Source of the DNA: Microcaldota archaeon
Lineage (GTDB): Archaea > Micrarchaeota > Micrarchaeia > Micrarchaeales > Micrarchaeaceae
Reading direction: 5' to 3'
Length of the DNA stretch: 15,557 nucleotides
Assembly (NCBI GenBank): GCA_021834865.1
Contig: JAKBRD010000016.1
Span: forward strand, 1 to 15,557
Part shown: piece after piece, positions 7,809 through 13,767 of the stretch
Layout of the letters: each line of letters opens with the position of its first letter
Numbering within the stretch: the first letter of the stretch is position 1
Notes under the pieces: model-generated
Database searches by the model: none
What the model was told of the DNA's origin: nothing
Seen by the model: only the letters and a program-made list of their open reading frames with translations
Made by a program: the position numbers and the translations under genes

Positions 7809-7838
7809 GAAAACCAGATGACGTATGAATTTTTGAAA

Positions 7839-7846
7839 TATTTATT
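7839..7846 (-). promoter_or_regulatory. Box A candidate for the four-repeat gene
   Basis: The minus strand reads AATAAATA about 34 bases upstream of the ATG at 7808, suitable for a short-leader transcript. Confidence 0.4.
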
Positions 7847-7881
7847 CTTTGGGTTGATGCAATTCGCGCACCGACGTTGCT

Positions 7882-7932
7882 GCACATAAGGTTTAAATAT
7901 TGTTGCTCTGGTTTAAACATAACGCAATGTGC
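7882..7932. repeat. Imperfect dyad with a 20-base-period direct repeat
   Basis: GCACAT (7882-7887) pairs with ATGTGC (7927-7932). Inside these, GTTTAAA (7891-7897) pairs with TTTAAAC (7912-7918). The same bases also form a direct repeat, GTTTAAATAT at 7891 and GTTTAAACAT at 7911, nine of ten identical, offset by 20 bases, about two helical turns. The two A/T boxes could be box A elements for rightward transcription of 7972-8476, or half-sites for a dimeric regulator. Confidence 0.4.
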
Positions 7933-7971
7933 TTTAGTAAATAGGCAGCAAATGGAACTGGTGTGAAAAAA

Positions 7972-8082
7972 ATGCAATTCGCAGTGCTGTGGAGAAGTTT
8001 TGTCTCATCCTTTATAGGCAGCGACTGCATTGCAAATAATTCAATGATTAAGTACACACCATTGAACCATTTGGCTGCATAA
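7972..8082 (+). CDS. Candidate 36-residue leader peptide upstream of the winged-helix gene
   Basis: ATG at 7972 opens a 36-codon frame ending in TAA at 8080-8082. The peptide begins MQFAVLWRSF and ends YTPLNHLAA; no family is recognised. GGTGTGA (7960-7966) provides a plausible ribosome binding site five bases before the ATG, and box A-like repeats lie upstream at 7891 and 7911. The stop codon lies inside the left arm of the nested inverted repeat that covers the start of the winged-helix gene, which is why I list it. Against it, the frame is short, has no known homologue that I can name, and could be chance. Confidence 0.3.
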   Translation: MQFAVLWRSFVSSFIGSDCIANNSMIKYTPLNHLAA

Positions 8083-8127
8083 ACCCCCTTTAAAAAATTT
8101 CTGAGGTGTTTATGTGGGCCAAATGGT
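8066..8127. promoter_or_regulatory. Nested inverted repeat over the winged-helix promoter, RBS and start
   Basis: ACCATTTGGC (8066-8075) is an exact reverse complement of GCCAAATGGT (8118-8127). Inside it, CATAAACCCC (8078-8087) pairs with GGTGTTTATG (8105-8114) at nine of ten positions. As RNA this gives about 20 pairs with a small internal loop and a 17-base A/U-rich apical loop. The loop holds a box A-like TTTAAAAAAT, while the right arm holds most of the GAGGTG ribosome binding site (8103-8108) and abuts the GTG start (8114). It may be a DNA operator for autoregulation or an mRNA hairpin that hides the start. Confidence 0.6.
8103..8108 (+). promoter_or_regulatory. Ribosome binding site for the winged-helix gene
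   Basis: GAGGTG five bases before the GTG at 8114 decides for that start rather than ATG 8123 in the same frame. An out-of-frame ATG at 8112 gives only eight codons. If transcription instead begins from the box A at 8090-8099, a leaderless start at 8123 is possible. Confidence 0.5.
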
Positions 8128-8476
8128 ATTTAGTGTAGAGAAGGGTTTGTTGAGGCTTACTGAGCGTGAGCAGCTCGTGATTCTCGAGATAGGAAGCGAC
8201 GCCATAGACAGCGCAAGCAGCTTCGTTGGGTACATAAGCGACACTTATAGCATATCCAAAAGCTCGGTGTGGTATCTTCTCAACAGGCTAAAGGAGAAGG
8301 GAATGCTGGATTTCGCAAGCAAGGATGAGTTGGGAAAGCCGCTAAGGCTGACCCAGCTGGGCAGAAGCACGCTTGAAGGCATAAATGCGAAAGGAAAGGA
8401 CCTCATGGCAAGGTACGAAAGCGTGTCTCTGGCTTACAGTGCGAAAAATGAGAGCTTTGGAGCTTACAGGTTTTAA
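8114..8476 (+). CDS. Winged helix-turn-helix DNA-binding protein
   Basis: A 120-residue predicted transcription regulator. Residues 14-30 (RLTEREQLVILEIG) look like helix 1. Residues about 33-62 hold the helix-turn-helix, with recognition helix SKSSVWYLLNRLKEKG (48-63). A beta wing follows (MLDFASKDELGKPLRLTQLG, 64-83), then an STLEGI helix. The pattern is MarR/PadR-like or general archaeal wHTH; no ligand domain is visible, so the signal is unknown. The tail (about 95-120) may dimerise. The GTG start is supported by GAGGTG at 8103-8108. The start lies within a nested inverted repeat, so autoregulation is likely. It is divergent from the four-repeat gene and convergent with the alkyltransferase gene, and it ends just before a GC-rich hairpin with a T-run. 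Confidence 0.75.
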   Translation: MGQMVFSVEKGLLRLTEREQLVILEIGSDAIDSASSFVGYISDTYSISKSSVWYLLNRLKEKGMLDFASKDELGKPLRLTQLGRSTLEGINAKGKDLMARYESVSLAYSAKNESFGAYRF

Positions 8477-8495
8477 GCCTTGGGTGGATAAGAAT

Positions 8496-8530
8496 CCCGG
8501 CGGTCTATTCCGCCGGGCTACTTCTTTTTT
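8496..8530 (+). terminator. GC-rich hairpin followed by a T-run, intrinsic-type terminator
   Basis: CCCGGCGG (8496-8503) and CCGCCGGG (8510-8517) form a perfect 8-base-pair stem with a six-base loop. A T-rich stretch with six consecutive Ts follows (8525-8530). It lies 20 bases beyond the winged-helix stop. The stop codon of the opposing alkyltransferase gene lies in the loop, so the element serves a convergent junction. Confidence 0.6.
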
Positions 8531-8852
8531 GGTTGACAATTCCGTTGCTTATTTTCACTCCTTCCATCTGAAGCAGTTTTATTTTCCTAGTCCCGGATTT
8601 GCCAGAATATTTTCCCGGCTCTCCTGAGCTTTTTATTACCCTGTGGCATGGTATTGTCACTGGGAACGGATTTTTGCGCAATGCTGTGCCTACTGCCCTG
8701 CAGGCGTTCGGATGCCCTATTTCAATCGCTATTTCCTTATAGGTCATGACTTGGCCTGCGGGTATATTAGATGTGGCATCAAGGACGCTAATCTGGAAGT
8801 CCGTCATTCCCATTTCCTTAAGCTTTCTCCTTAGCAAAACATTCATGATCAT
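8505..8852 (-). CDS. ogt: O6-alkylguanine-DNA alkyltransferase (methylated-DNA-cysteine methyltransferase), short form
   Basis: Repairs O6-alkylguanine in DNA by suicidal transfer of the alkyl group to a cysteine. The 115-residue protein is essentially the C-terminal DNA-binding and active-site domain. It has the GQVMTYKEIA helix-turn-helix region (33-42), CRAVGTALRKNPFPV (51-65) with the base-flipping Arg52, the active-site motif IPCHRVI (67-73) with Cys69, the GEPGKYSG loop (77-84) and LLQMEGV (93-99). The N-terminal RNase H-like domain of longer Ogt/Ada proteins is missing, leaving about 18 residues before the conserved part; many archaeal and ATL-like proteins are this short. The active Cys separates it from ATL proteins, which have Trp there. 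ATG 8852 is about 30 bases from a box A on the minus strand, fitting a leaderless transcript. A start at 8846 is possible. Confidence 0.93.
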   Translation of the reverse strand: MIMNVLLRRKLKEMGMTDFQISVLDATSNIPAGQVMTYKEIAIEIGHPNACRAVGTALRKNPFPVTIPCHRVIKSSGEPGKYSGKSGTRKIKLLQMEGVKISNGIVNQKRSSPAE

Positions 8853-8876
8853 ATTACAGACACAAACGCTATTAGC

Positions 8877-8888
8877 TTATTATATTTT
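8877..8888. promoter_or_regulatory. Shared box A between the alkyltransferase and ilvE genes
   Basis: TTATTATATTTT lies in the 50-base gap between two divergent starts. On the minus strand AAAATATAATAA is about 30 bases before ATG 8852. Rightward it is only about 21 bases from ATG 8903, so the rightward start of transcription is less clear. Confidence 0.4.
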
Positions 8889-8902
8889 CATGCGGGAGTT
8901 TT

Positions 8903-9829
8903 ATGGGTGTTTTTATGGATGGCAGCAATTTGAAGGTATGGCTTGACGGAAAAATTATGGATTATGCAGATGCGAAGGTTCCGATACTTACACATTCGCT
9001 GCAGTACGGAAGCGGGATTTTTGAGGGAATAAGGGCTTACAAGAACGATTCGGGCACGGCGGTTTTCAGGCTTGGGGACCACGTAAGGCGTTTCTTTGAA
9101 ACTGCCAAGATATATTCCATGAATCTTGGCTTCTCCGAGGATGACATAAGCAAGGCGATACTGCAAGTAATAAAGCTAAATGGGCTTGATTCCTGCTATA
9201 TACGCCCGTTCGCATTTTACAGGGATGACGGAATAGGTATGACCACTTCCGGAAAGCACGTGAGCGTGTTCATAGCTGCCGTGCCTTTCGGGGCATATTT
9301 CGGAAGCGGCGTCGACAAAGGGATAAAGTGCAAGGTCTCTTCGTGGCGCAGAATAAATTCCGACATATTGCCCGTAAGGGCCAAGGCAAGTGGCAATTAC
9401 ATAAACTCCATAATTGCCGAGAACGAAGCACACGCTTCGGGATATGACGAGGCGATACTGCTTTCGCTAAACGGCTACATAGCAGAAGGCCCGGGAGAGA
9501 ATATATTTCTTGTGAAGAAAGGAAGATTGCTCGCGCTTGGAGGGCAATCAGACATACTTTTAGGCATTACCAGGGACAGCATAATTAAGGTTGCAAGAGA
9601 TGAAGGAATAGAAGTCGTTGAAGCGAATGTGCACAGGGAGGAACTTTACACTGCGGACGAGGTATTCTTCGCAGGAACTGCAGCAGAGGTAACTCCGATA
9701 ATAAACGTTGACGGAATACAGGTAGGAAACGGAATGGTTGGGCCACTAACTTCAAAAATTGCTTCTACGTACAGGGACATAGTTAGCGGAAAAAACGCCA
9801 GATACAAGGACTGGCTTACCCAGGTGTGA
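8903..9829 (+). CDS. ilvE: Branched-chain amino acid aminotransferase, class IV PLP enzyme
   Basis: Catalyses the last step of Leu, Ile and Val synthesis, transferring an amino group from glutamate to the branched 2-oxo acids, using PLP. The 308-residue length is typical. Visible marks are VWLDGKIMDYADAKVPILTH-like N-terminal residues (12-31), the YGSGIFEGIRAY segment (35-46), RAKASGNYINSI (159-170) with Lys161 as the likely PLP-binding lysine, EGPGENIFLV (195-204) and GITRDSI (221-227). A D-amino acid or 4-amino-4-deoxychorismate role is possible for class IV, but the FEGIRAY and GGNY-like motifs favour IlvE. ATG 8903 is supported by GGGAG at 8894-8898; ATG 8915 is an alternative. No other branched-chain pathway gene is in the window. 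It converges with pth2, five bases apart. Confidence 0.93.
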   Translation: MGVFMDGSNLKVWLDGKIMDYADAKVPILTHSLQYGSGIFEGIRAYKNDSGTAVFRLGDHVRRFFETAKIYSMNLGFSEDDISKAILQVIKLNGLDSCYIRPFAFYRDDGIGMTTSGKHVSVFIAAVPFGAYFGSGVDKGIKCKVSSWRRINSDILPVRAKASGNYINSIIAENEAHASGYDEAILLSLNGYIAEGPGENIFLVKKGRLLALGGQSDILLGITRDSIIKVARDEGIEVVEANVHREELYTADEVFFAGTAAEVTPIINVDGIQVGNGMVGPLTSKIASTYRDIVSGKNARYKDWLTQV

Positions 9830-9834
9830 ACGCA

Positions 9835-10191
9835 TCATAGCAGCTTGAGCTGCTTGGTGAACAGATCGATCTCTTCGCTTCTCCACGGGCCTATGCCAAG
9901 GGCCGTCTTGCTTCCCGGAGGTATTTCGGTGAGACCTGCGTCGGTGACCAGGGCACATGGTACCTTCTTGAACTTGAACGCGTTATATAGTTTTATTAAT
10001 GAGTCTTCATCGCTGACCTTGAGGACTATCTTCTTTTCTCCAGTATCCAACCATTCCCTTGCGATCTGTTTGTCCTGCCTCTCTGCTTCGAAATAGCTCA
10101 TCAGGGATGCGTGCGCAGCCTGGGCTGCGGTCTTGCCCTTGCTCATTTCCAGGTCGGACCTTATTATTATTGCCTGCTTTATTTCTGTCAA
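9835..10191 (-). CDS. pth2: Peptidyl-tRNA hydrolase, Pth2 (archaeal/eukaryotic type)
   Basis: Releases peptides from peptidyl-tRNA dropped by ribosomes, recycling tRNA. The 118-residue length is the family norm. Pth2 motifs are complete: IIIRSDLEMSKGKTAAQAAHA (8-28) with the catalytic-site Lys20 and His27 region, VPCALVTDAGLTEIPPGSKT (77-96) with Asp84, and ALGIGPW (97-103). The start is TTG at 10191: an in-frame TGA lies immediately upstream and the next Met is residue 16, inside the conserved region, so the rare start is forced. No clear ribosome binding site is visible; a box A-like AATAAATATG lies near 10249-10240 on the minus strand. It faces ilvE tail to tail. Confidence 0.95.
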   Translation of the reverse strand: MTEIKQAIIIRSDLEMSKGKTAAQAAHASLMSYFEAERQDKQIAREWLDTGEKKIVLKVSDEDSLIKLYNAFKFKKVPCALVTDAGLTEIPPGSKTALGIGPWRSEEIDLFTKQLKLL

Positions 10192-10327
10192 TCAAACGCC
10201 AGCTGTATCCATTTACGTTGCGGCATGCGGTTGCATCCGAACATATTTATTACGCTGTTGATATTTTATGCCTTGCGTGTTGTGACCGGGATTTTTCAAT
10301 TTACATGGCATACGGTTTGCTCCATAA

Positions 10328-10335
10328 TTTATAAG
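10328..10335 (+). promoter_or_regulatory. Box A candidate for carS
   Basis: TTTATAAG lies about 45 bases upstream of ATG 10377, predicting a leader of about 15-20 bases. Confidence 0.45.
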
Positions 10336-10376
10336 GGTTTTCTGCCAAGAGTGTATGCATTCGGAAAGTGTTTACG

Positions 10377-10892
10377 ATGGACGCGCTTCTTTACGCAATA
10401 TATTCGATAGTAATATACCCAATAATCTACATCTTCCCAGCGTATGCTGCGAATGGCGCTCCGGTGCTCTTTGGCGGCGGGAAGCCCTTGGATTTGGGCA
10501 GAAAGATAAACGGGAAAAGGATATTTGGAGACCATAAGACCTTCAGAGGTACAGCATCCAGCTTAATAGCAGGAATAGCTGTAGGGCTCATAGAATACCC
10601 GTTCCTGCATTATATGCTGCCAGTTGCGGTACTGCTTACGCTTGGGGCCAACTTTGGCGACCTTATCGGAAGCTTCATAAAAAGGCAGCTCGGAGTAAGA
10701 TCTGGCAAGAGCTTTCCAGTAATGGACCAGTATGGGTTCTTCATTTTCGCCCTTGTTTTCGTCTTCGCAGCTTACCGCGTAGGCATTCCGGGAGTTTACG
10801 GCCTTGTTTTCCTGGTTCTGCTGACAGGAATAGCACATCTGATGACAAACGTGGGCGCATACAGGCTTAAGCTAAAAGAAGTCCCCTGGTAG
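10377..10892 (+). CDS. carS: CDP-archaeol synthase (CTP:2,3-di-O-geranylgeranyl-sn-glycerol-1-phosphate cytidylyltransferase)
   Basis: Activates the unsaturated archaeal ether-lipid precursor with CTP to give CDP-archaeol, the branch point for polar head groups, in the membrane. The 171-residue product has about five hydrophobic segments and the CarS motifs: YIFPAYAANGAPVLFGGG (18-35), GKRIFGDHKTFRG (46-58), and ANFGDLIGSFIKRQLG with FPVMDQYGF (91-121), which parallels the metal/CTP-binding signature of bacterial CdsA. The N-terminus MDALLYAIYS fits family members, so I prefer ATG 10377; GTG 10368 would add three residues. Its presence marks the genome as archaeal. The AAA+ ATPase gene follows after 111 bases on the same strand. 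Confidence 0.93.
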   Translation: MDALLYAIYSIVIYPIIYIFPAYAANGAPVLFGGGKPLDLGRKINGKRIFGDHKTFRGTASSLIAGIAVGLIEYPFLHYMLPVAVLLTLGANFGDLIGSFIKRQLGVRSGKSFPVMDQYGFFIFALVFVFAAYRVGIPGVYGLVFLVLLTGIAHLMTNVGAYRLKLKEVPW

Positions 10893-10907
10893 CTGTCCTG
10901 CAAAAGG

Positions 10908-10930
10908 GTTTAAATTTTAATAAATATAAG
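10908..10930 (+). promoter_or_regulatory. A/T-rich promoter candidate for the membrane AAA+ gene
   Basis: Overlapping box A-like stretches, GTTTAAATTTT and AATAAATATAAG, lie 75-95 bases before the ATPase ATG. They predict a transcript start near 10938-10955 and hence a leader of 50-65 bases. Read-through from carS is also possible. Confidence 0.4.
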
Positions 10931-10938
10931 AGATAATG

Positions 10939-10997
10939 CAGTGTAGCAGGTAACGTGTCAGCATAGCATTATATGCTGCACTGAGCCGCAGCAGGTA
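10939..10997 (+). promoter_or_regulatory. Leader with three mutually exclusive hairpins before the AAA+ ATPase
   Basis: Three hairpins compete for the same central bases. Hairpin A: CAGTGTAGCA (10939-10948) with TGCTGCACTG (10974-10983), ten pairs with one G-U. Hairpin B: CAGCATA (10959-10965) with TATGCTG (10972-10978), seven perfect pairs and a six-base loop. Hairpin C: TGCTGC (10974-10979) with GCAGCA (10988-10993), six pairs. The octamer AGCAGGTA occurs at 10945-10952 and 10990-10997. The second copy supplies the AGGT ribosome binding site seven bases before ATG 11004, adjoining hairpin C. Confidence 0.45.
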
Positions 10998-11003
10998 TTT
11001 CGG

Positions 11004-13757
11004 ATGCCAAAAATAGGTAACGAGGAGATAAAAAGCGAAAGAGTCCGCAATATACTCAAGCAGGCAAAACGAGGGCCGCTGTGGTATTATAGGATAAAGG
11101 ACCTGCTGATGAACATAAGGTCCAACAAGAACTTCCTTGATGCAGTCCTAGTGGCGCTTGCTTTCGTATCGATTGCATACGCGTTTCCCTTTTACCCTTA
11201 CCTTATAATTCTGCTCATAGTCATAGGGCTCTTCGCCGCCACTGAGATACACCCGTTTCTTGGATTCATATTGCTGATGCTTATAATGGTACCGATATTG
11301 GTGTACCAGACACCGGCTTTGGCATGGATATTCCTATTCATATTGAGCTTCTCGCTCATATACGGTTACATGCATTACAGGACCATACTGTTCGCTTACA
11401 TACTGATTGCTTCGGCGTTTTCATTCGTAGGAGTAGTCATTGCCATACCGGTAGCGATATTTGCAGTGCTTACGGTGGGATTCAAAAGATCCGTAATAAT
11501 GTTCCTAATTGTCGTGCTCAGCATTGCCGCATTTTCCGGAGTGATGGGCATAGGATCCAGCGCGCTTGTGCCGTTGAATGGGCATTTGGTACATCAGGGA
11601 TTCAGTACAAAAGATTTCGGTAGCGAATTAAACTATACTTATGAAGGGTTGCCCGCCCTTAACATTATAAATTTCGCCAAAGGGGCAAGCATTGCGGCAA
11701 ACAAGTTCGTTTCCAAAAATGCCATAGAAAGCATAGACGTGACGTTTGCGATGATGCTGAGCGCCATTTCAAAACAGATATATTACCTTTTGGTAATACC
11801 GATATACCTGCTTGCCGCGTTTGCCATTGAAAGGATTGCAATAAACAGCAGATCCAAGATAAAGGGAGGAAAAGCGGCAATAGCAGGGGTGATAATCCCA
11901 ATAGGATACCTTGCAGTTGGGATACTGCAGCCGATAAACATAAACTACATTTACCCTTTCATAAGCTTTGCAATAGCACCTGTTGGCCTAGCGATATTGG
12001 AGCTTTACAATGTGAAGGTTGTAAAGGCACTTGACGTTAAGAAGTATGATACGCGAATGAAGTTCGGGGAAGCGTTCGAAGATTTGCAGCAGGGCAACGT
12101 TACCGAAACCTTTGATGACATAGGAAACTACGAAAATACCAAGACAGAGCTCAAGGAAGCCATAATAGCCCCTCTGGAGCAAAAGGGCATTTCAAGGGCA
12201 TACAACATAAAGCCGCTCAAAGGCATAATATTTTTTGGTCCTCCAGGAACTGGAAAGACACTTATGATGAGGGCTCTTGCCAACGAGATACATGCGAACT
12301 TCTTTTATATCAAAGGAACGAACATAGTATCCGCGTACACTGGCGAATCGGAGAAGATGCTCAGCAACATATTCGGAATAGCAAACAAGAACACTCCATG
12401 CGTGCTTTTCATAGACGAAATAGATTCAATAGCAATGAGCAGGGACTTGGAGACTGATGAAGTTCACAGGCACATATTATCGCAGCTGTTGCAGGAGCTT
12501 GACGGATTCCAGAAGCTGGAGCATGTTATAGTGGTTGGAGCCACAAACACACCGGATAAACTCGACCCTGCACTTTTGAGGCCAGGAAGGATCGACAGGG
12601 CGATATACATGCAGCTCCCAGACTTCAACGGCAGGAAGAAAATATTTGAGATATACCTTAAAAAATTGCCAGTTTCCAGCAACATGGACCTTGATCTGCT
12701 AGCGGAAAAGACGCCCAGGTATACCGGTGCAGACATAAAAGCAGTATGCCAGAGCGTAGCCCAAATGGTGGCCCAGGAAGCAGCGAACGAGCACAGGATA
12801 CTTGAGATAACAATGGACGACATGCTGAGCGTCATAAAATCGACAAAGCCTTCGACGACGCTCGCACAGATTGAGAAATACAATACGTTCAAGGTAGATT
12901 TCGAAAGGCGCATGGGCAACGATACCACGTCCAAAAAGGAAGATGAAATCACGCTCGACAAAGTCATAGGGCTTGATGCTGCAAAGAAGGCAATAGTAGA
13001 AGCAATACAGATACCGCTGATGCACCCTGACCTTCTTGAAAAATATGACATAAAGACGATAAATGGCATGCTTCTTTTCGGGCCGCCCGGAACGGGAAAG
13101 ACGATGCTGATGCGCGCAGTGGCCAATGAGTTGAAGGGAGTGACCATGCTGGAGATAGACGCGCCCACCCTGCAGAACGAAGGCATAGAAAACGCGAATG
13201 CCAAGCTGAAGTCGATTTTTTACAGGGCCATAGAGAACAAGCCATCAATCATATTCATAGACGAGATAGACGGGATAATAATAAACAGGCAAAATGCTAG
13301 CGAGATAAACGCACAGATAACAACAGAAATGCTTAAGGACATGGACGGGCTGAAGCAGATGAATAACGTGATAGTAGTAGGGGCAACTAACAGGCCTGAC
13401 GTGATGGATCCTGCAATATTGAGGCCCGGAAGATTTGACAAGCTCATATTCATAAAACCTCCAGACGAGGAAGCGCGGGCCAAGATATTCGAAGAATATT
13501 TGGAAAAGGTTCCAAAAGCGGCGAATCTGGATTTCAAGCTGCTCGCGAGCATGACCAAGAATTATACCGGGGCGGACATAGCGAGCATTTGCAGGGAGGC
13601 AAAAACCAGGGCAATGCAGCGCACAATAAAGAGCGGCGAGGATTCGAAAGTCACGAATGAAGACCTGGAGAGCATAATTAAATTGACAAAGCCATCAGCC
13701 CCCGACGTTGTCATGAGCCAGTACCTGTCATTTTATGCAAAATACGGGCAGAGATAA
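11004..13757 (+). CDS. Membrane-anchored tandem AAA+ ATPase (Cdc48-like, polytopic N-terminus)
   Basis: A 917-residue protein with about nine hydrophobic helices in residues 44-335, an extracytoplasmic-looking loop at about 186-257 with one sequon (N210), and two classical AAA modules. D1 has GPPGTGKT (412-419), FIDEID (469-474), GATNTPD with sensor Asn515, and RPGRIDR (526-532). D2 has GPPGTGKT (693-700), FIDEID (751-756), GATNRPD with Asn796, and RPGRFDK (807-813). The modules resemble Cdc48/VAT, but the double-psi-barrel N-domain is replaced by the membrane region, and there is no HExxH protease domain as in FtsH. D1 has an aromatic pore loop (SAYTGESE, Tyr445); D2 lacks it (LQNEGIEN). The C-terminus (YAKYGQR) lacks a clear HbYX proteasome-docking motif. 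I infer a hexameric membrane extractase or unfoldase. It converges with the OB-fold gene ten bases away. Confidence 0.85.
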   Translation: MPKIGNEEIKSERVRNILKQAKRGPLWYYRIKDLLMNIRSNKNFLDAVLVALAFVSIAYAFPFYPYLIILLIVIGLFAATEIHPFLGFILLMLIMVPILVYQTPALAWIFLFILSFSLIYGYMHYRTILFAYILIASAFSFVGVVIAIPVAIFAVLTVGFKRSVIMFLIVVLSIAAFSGVMGIGSSALVPLNGHLVHQGFSTKDFGSELNYTYEGLPALNIINFAKGASIAANKFVSKNAIESIDVTFAMMLSAISKQIYYLLVIPIYLLAAFAIERIAINSRSKIKGGKAAIAGVIIPIGYLAVGILQPININYIYPFISFAIAPVGLAILELYNVKVVKALDVKKYDTRMKFGEAFEDLQQGNVTETFDDIGNYENTKTELKEAIIAPLEQKGISRAYNIKPLKGIIFFGPPGTGKTLMMRALANEIHANFFYIKGTNIVSAYTGESEKMLSNIFGIANKNTPCVLFIDEIDSIAMSRDLETDEVHRHILSQLLQELDGFQKLEHVIVVGATNTPDKLDPALLRPGRIDRAIYMQLPDFNGRKKIFEIYLKKLPVSSNMDLDLLAEKTPRYTGADIKAVCQSVAQMVAQEAANEHRILEITMDDMLSVIKSTKPSTTLAQIEKYNTFKVDFERRMGNDTTSKKEDEITLDKVIGLDAAKKAIVEAIQIPLMHPDLLEKYDIKTINGMLLFGPPGTGKTMLMRAVANELKGVTMLEIDAPTLQNEGIENANAKLKSIFYRAIENKPSIIFIDEIDGIIINRQNASEINAQITTEMLKDMDGLKQMNNVIVVGATNRPDVMDPAILRPGRFDKLIFIKPPDEEARAKIFEEYLEKVPKAANLDFKLLASMTKNYTGADIASICREAKTRAMQRTIKSGEDSKVTNEDLESIIKLTKPSAPDVVMSQYLSFYAKYGQR

Positions 13758-13767
13758 CACGTCATTT

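Noticed and set aside
7741..7977. 78-codon minus-strand frame in the control region
   Set aside because: It overlaps the start of the four-repeat gene in another frame and covers its box A; no coding character was seen.
8112..8138. ATG at 8112 as the start of the winged-helix gene
   Set aside because: It is out of frame and stops after eight codons. GTG 8114 has the correct spacing from GAGGTG.
10111..10410. 99-codon hydrophobic open frame across the pth2-carS gap
   Set aside because: It begins antisense to pth2 and ends out of frame inside carS. It would span the carS box A. No ribosome binding site was seen.
12464..13204. 246-codon open frame on the minus strand
   Set aside because: It lies fully antisense to the conserved AAA+ domains; its Ser/Ala-rich translation is an artefact of the coding strand.
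11004..13757. FtsH-type membrane protease
   Set aside because: There are two AAA modules and no HExxH zinc protease domain; the modules resemble Cdc48/VAT instead.
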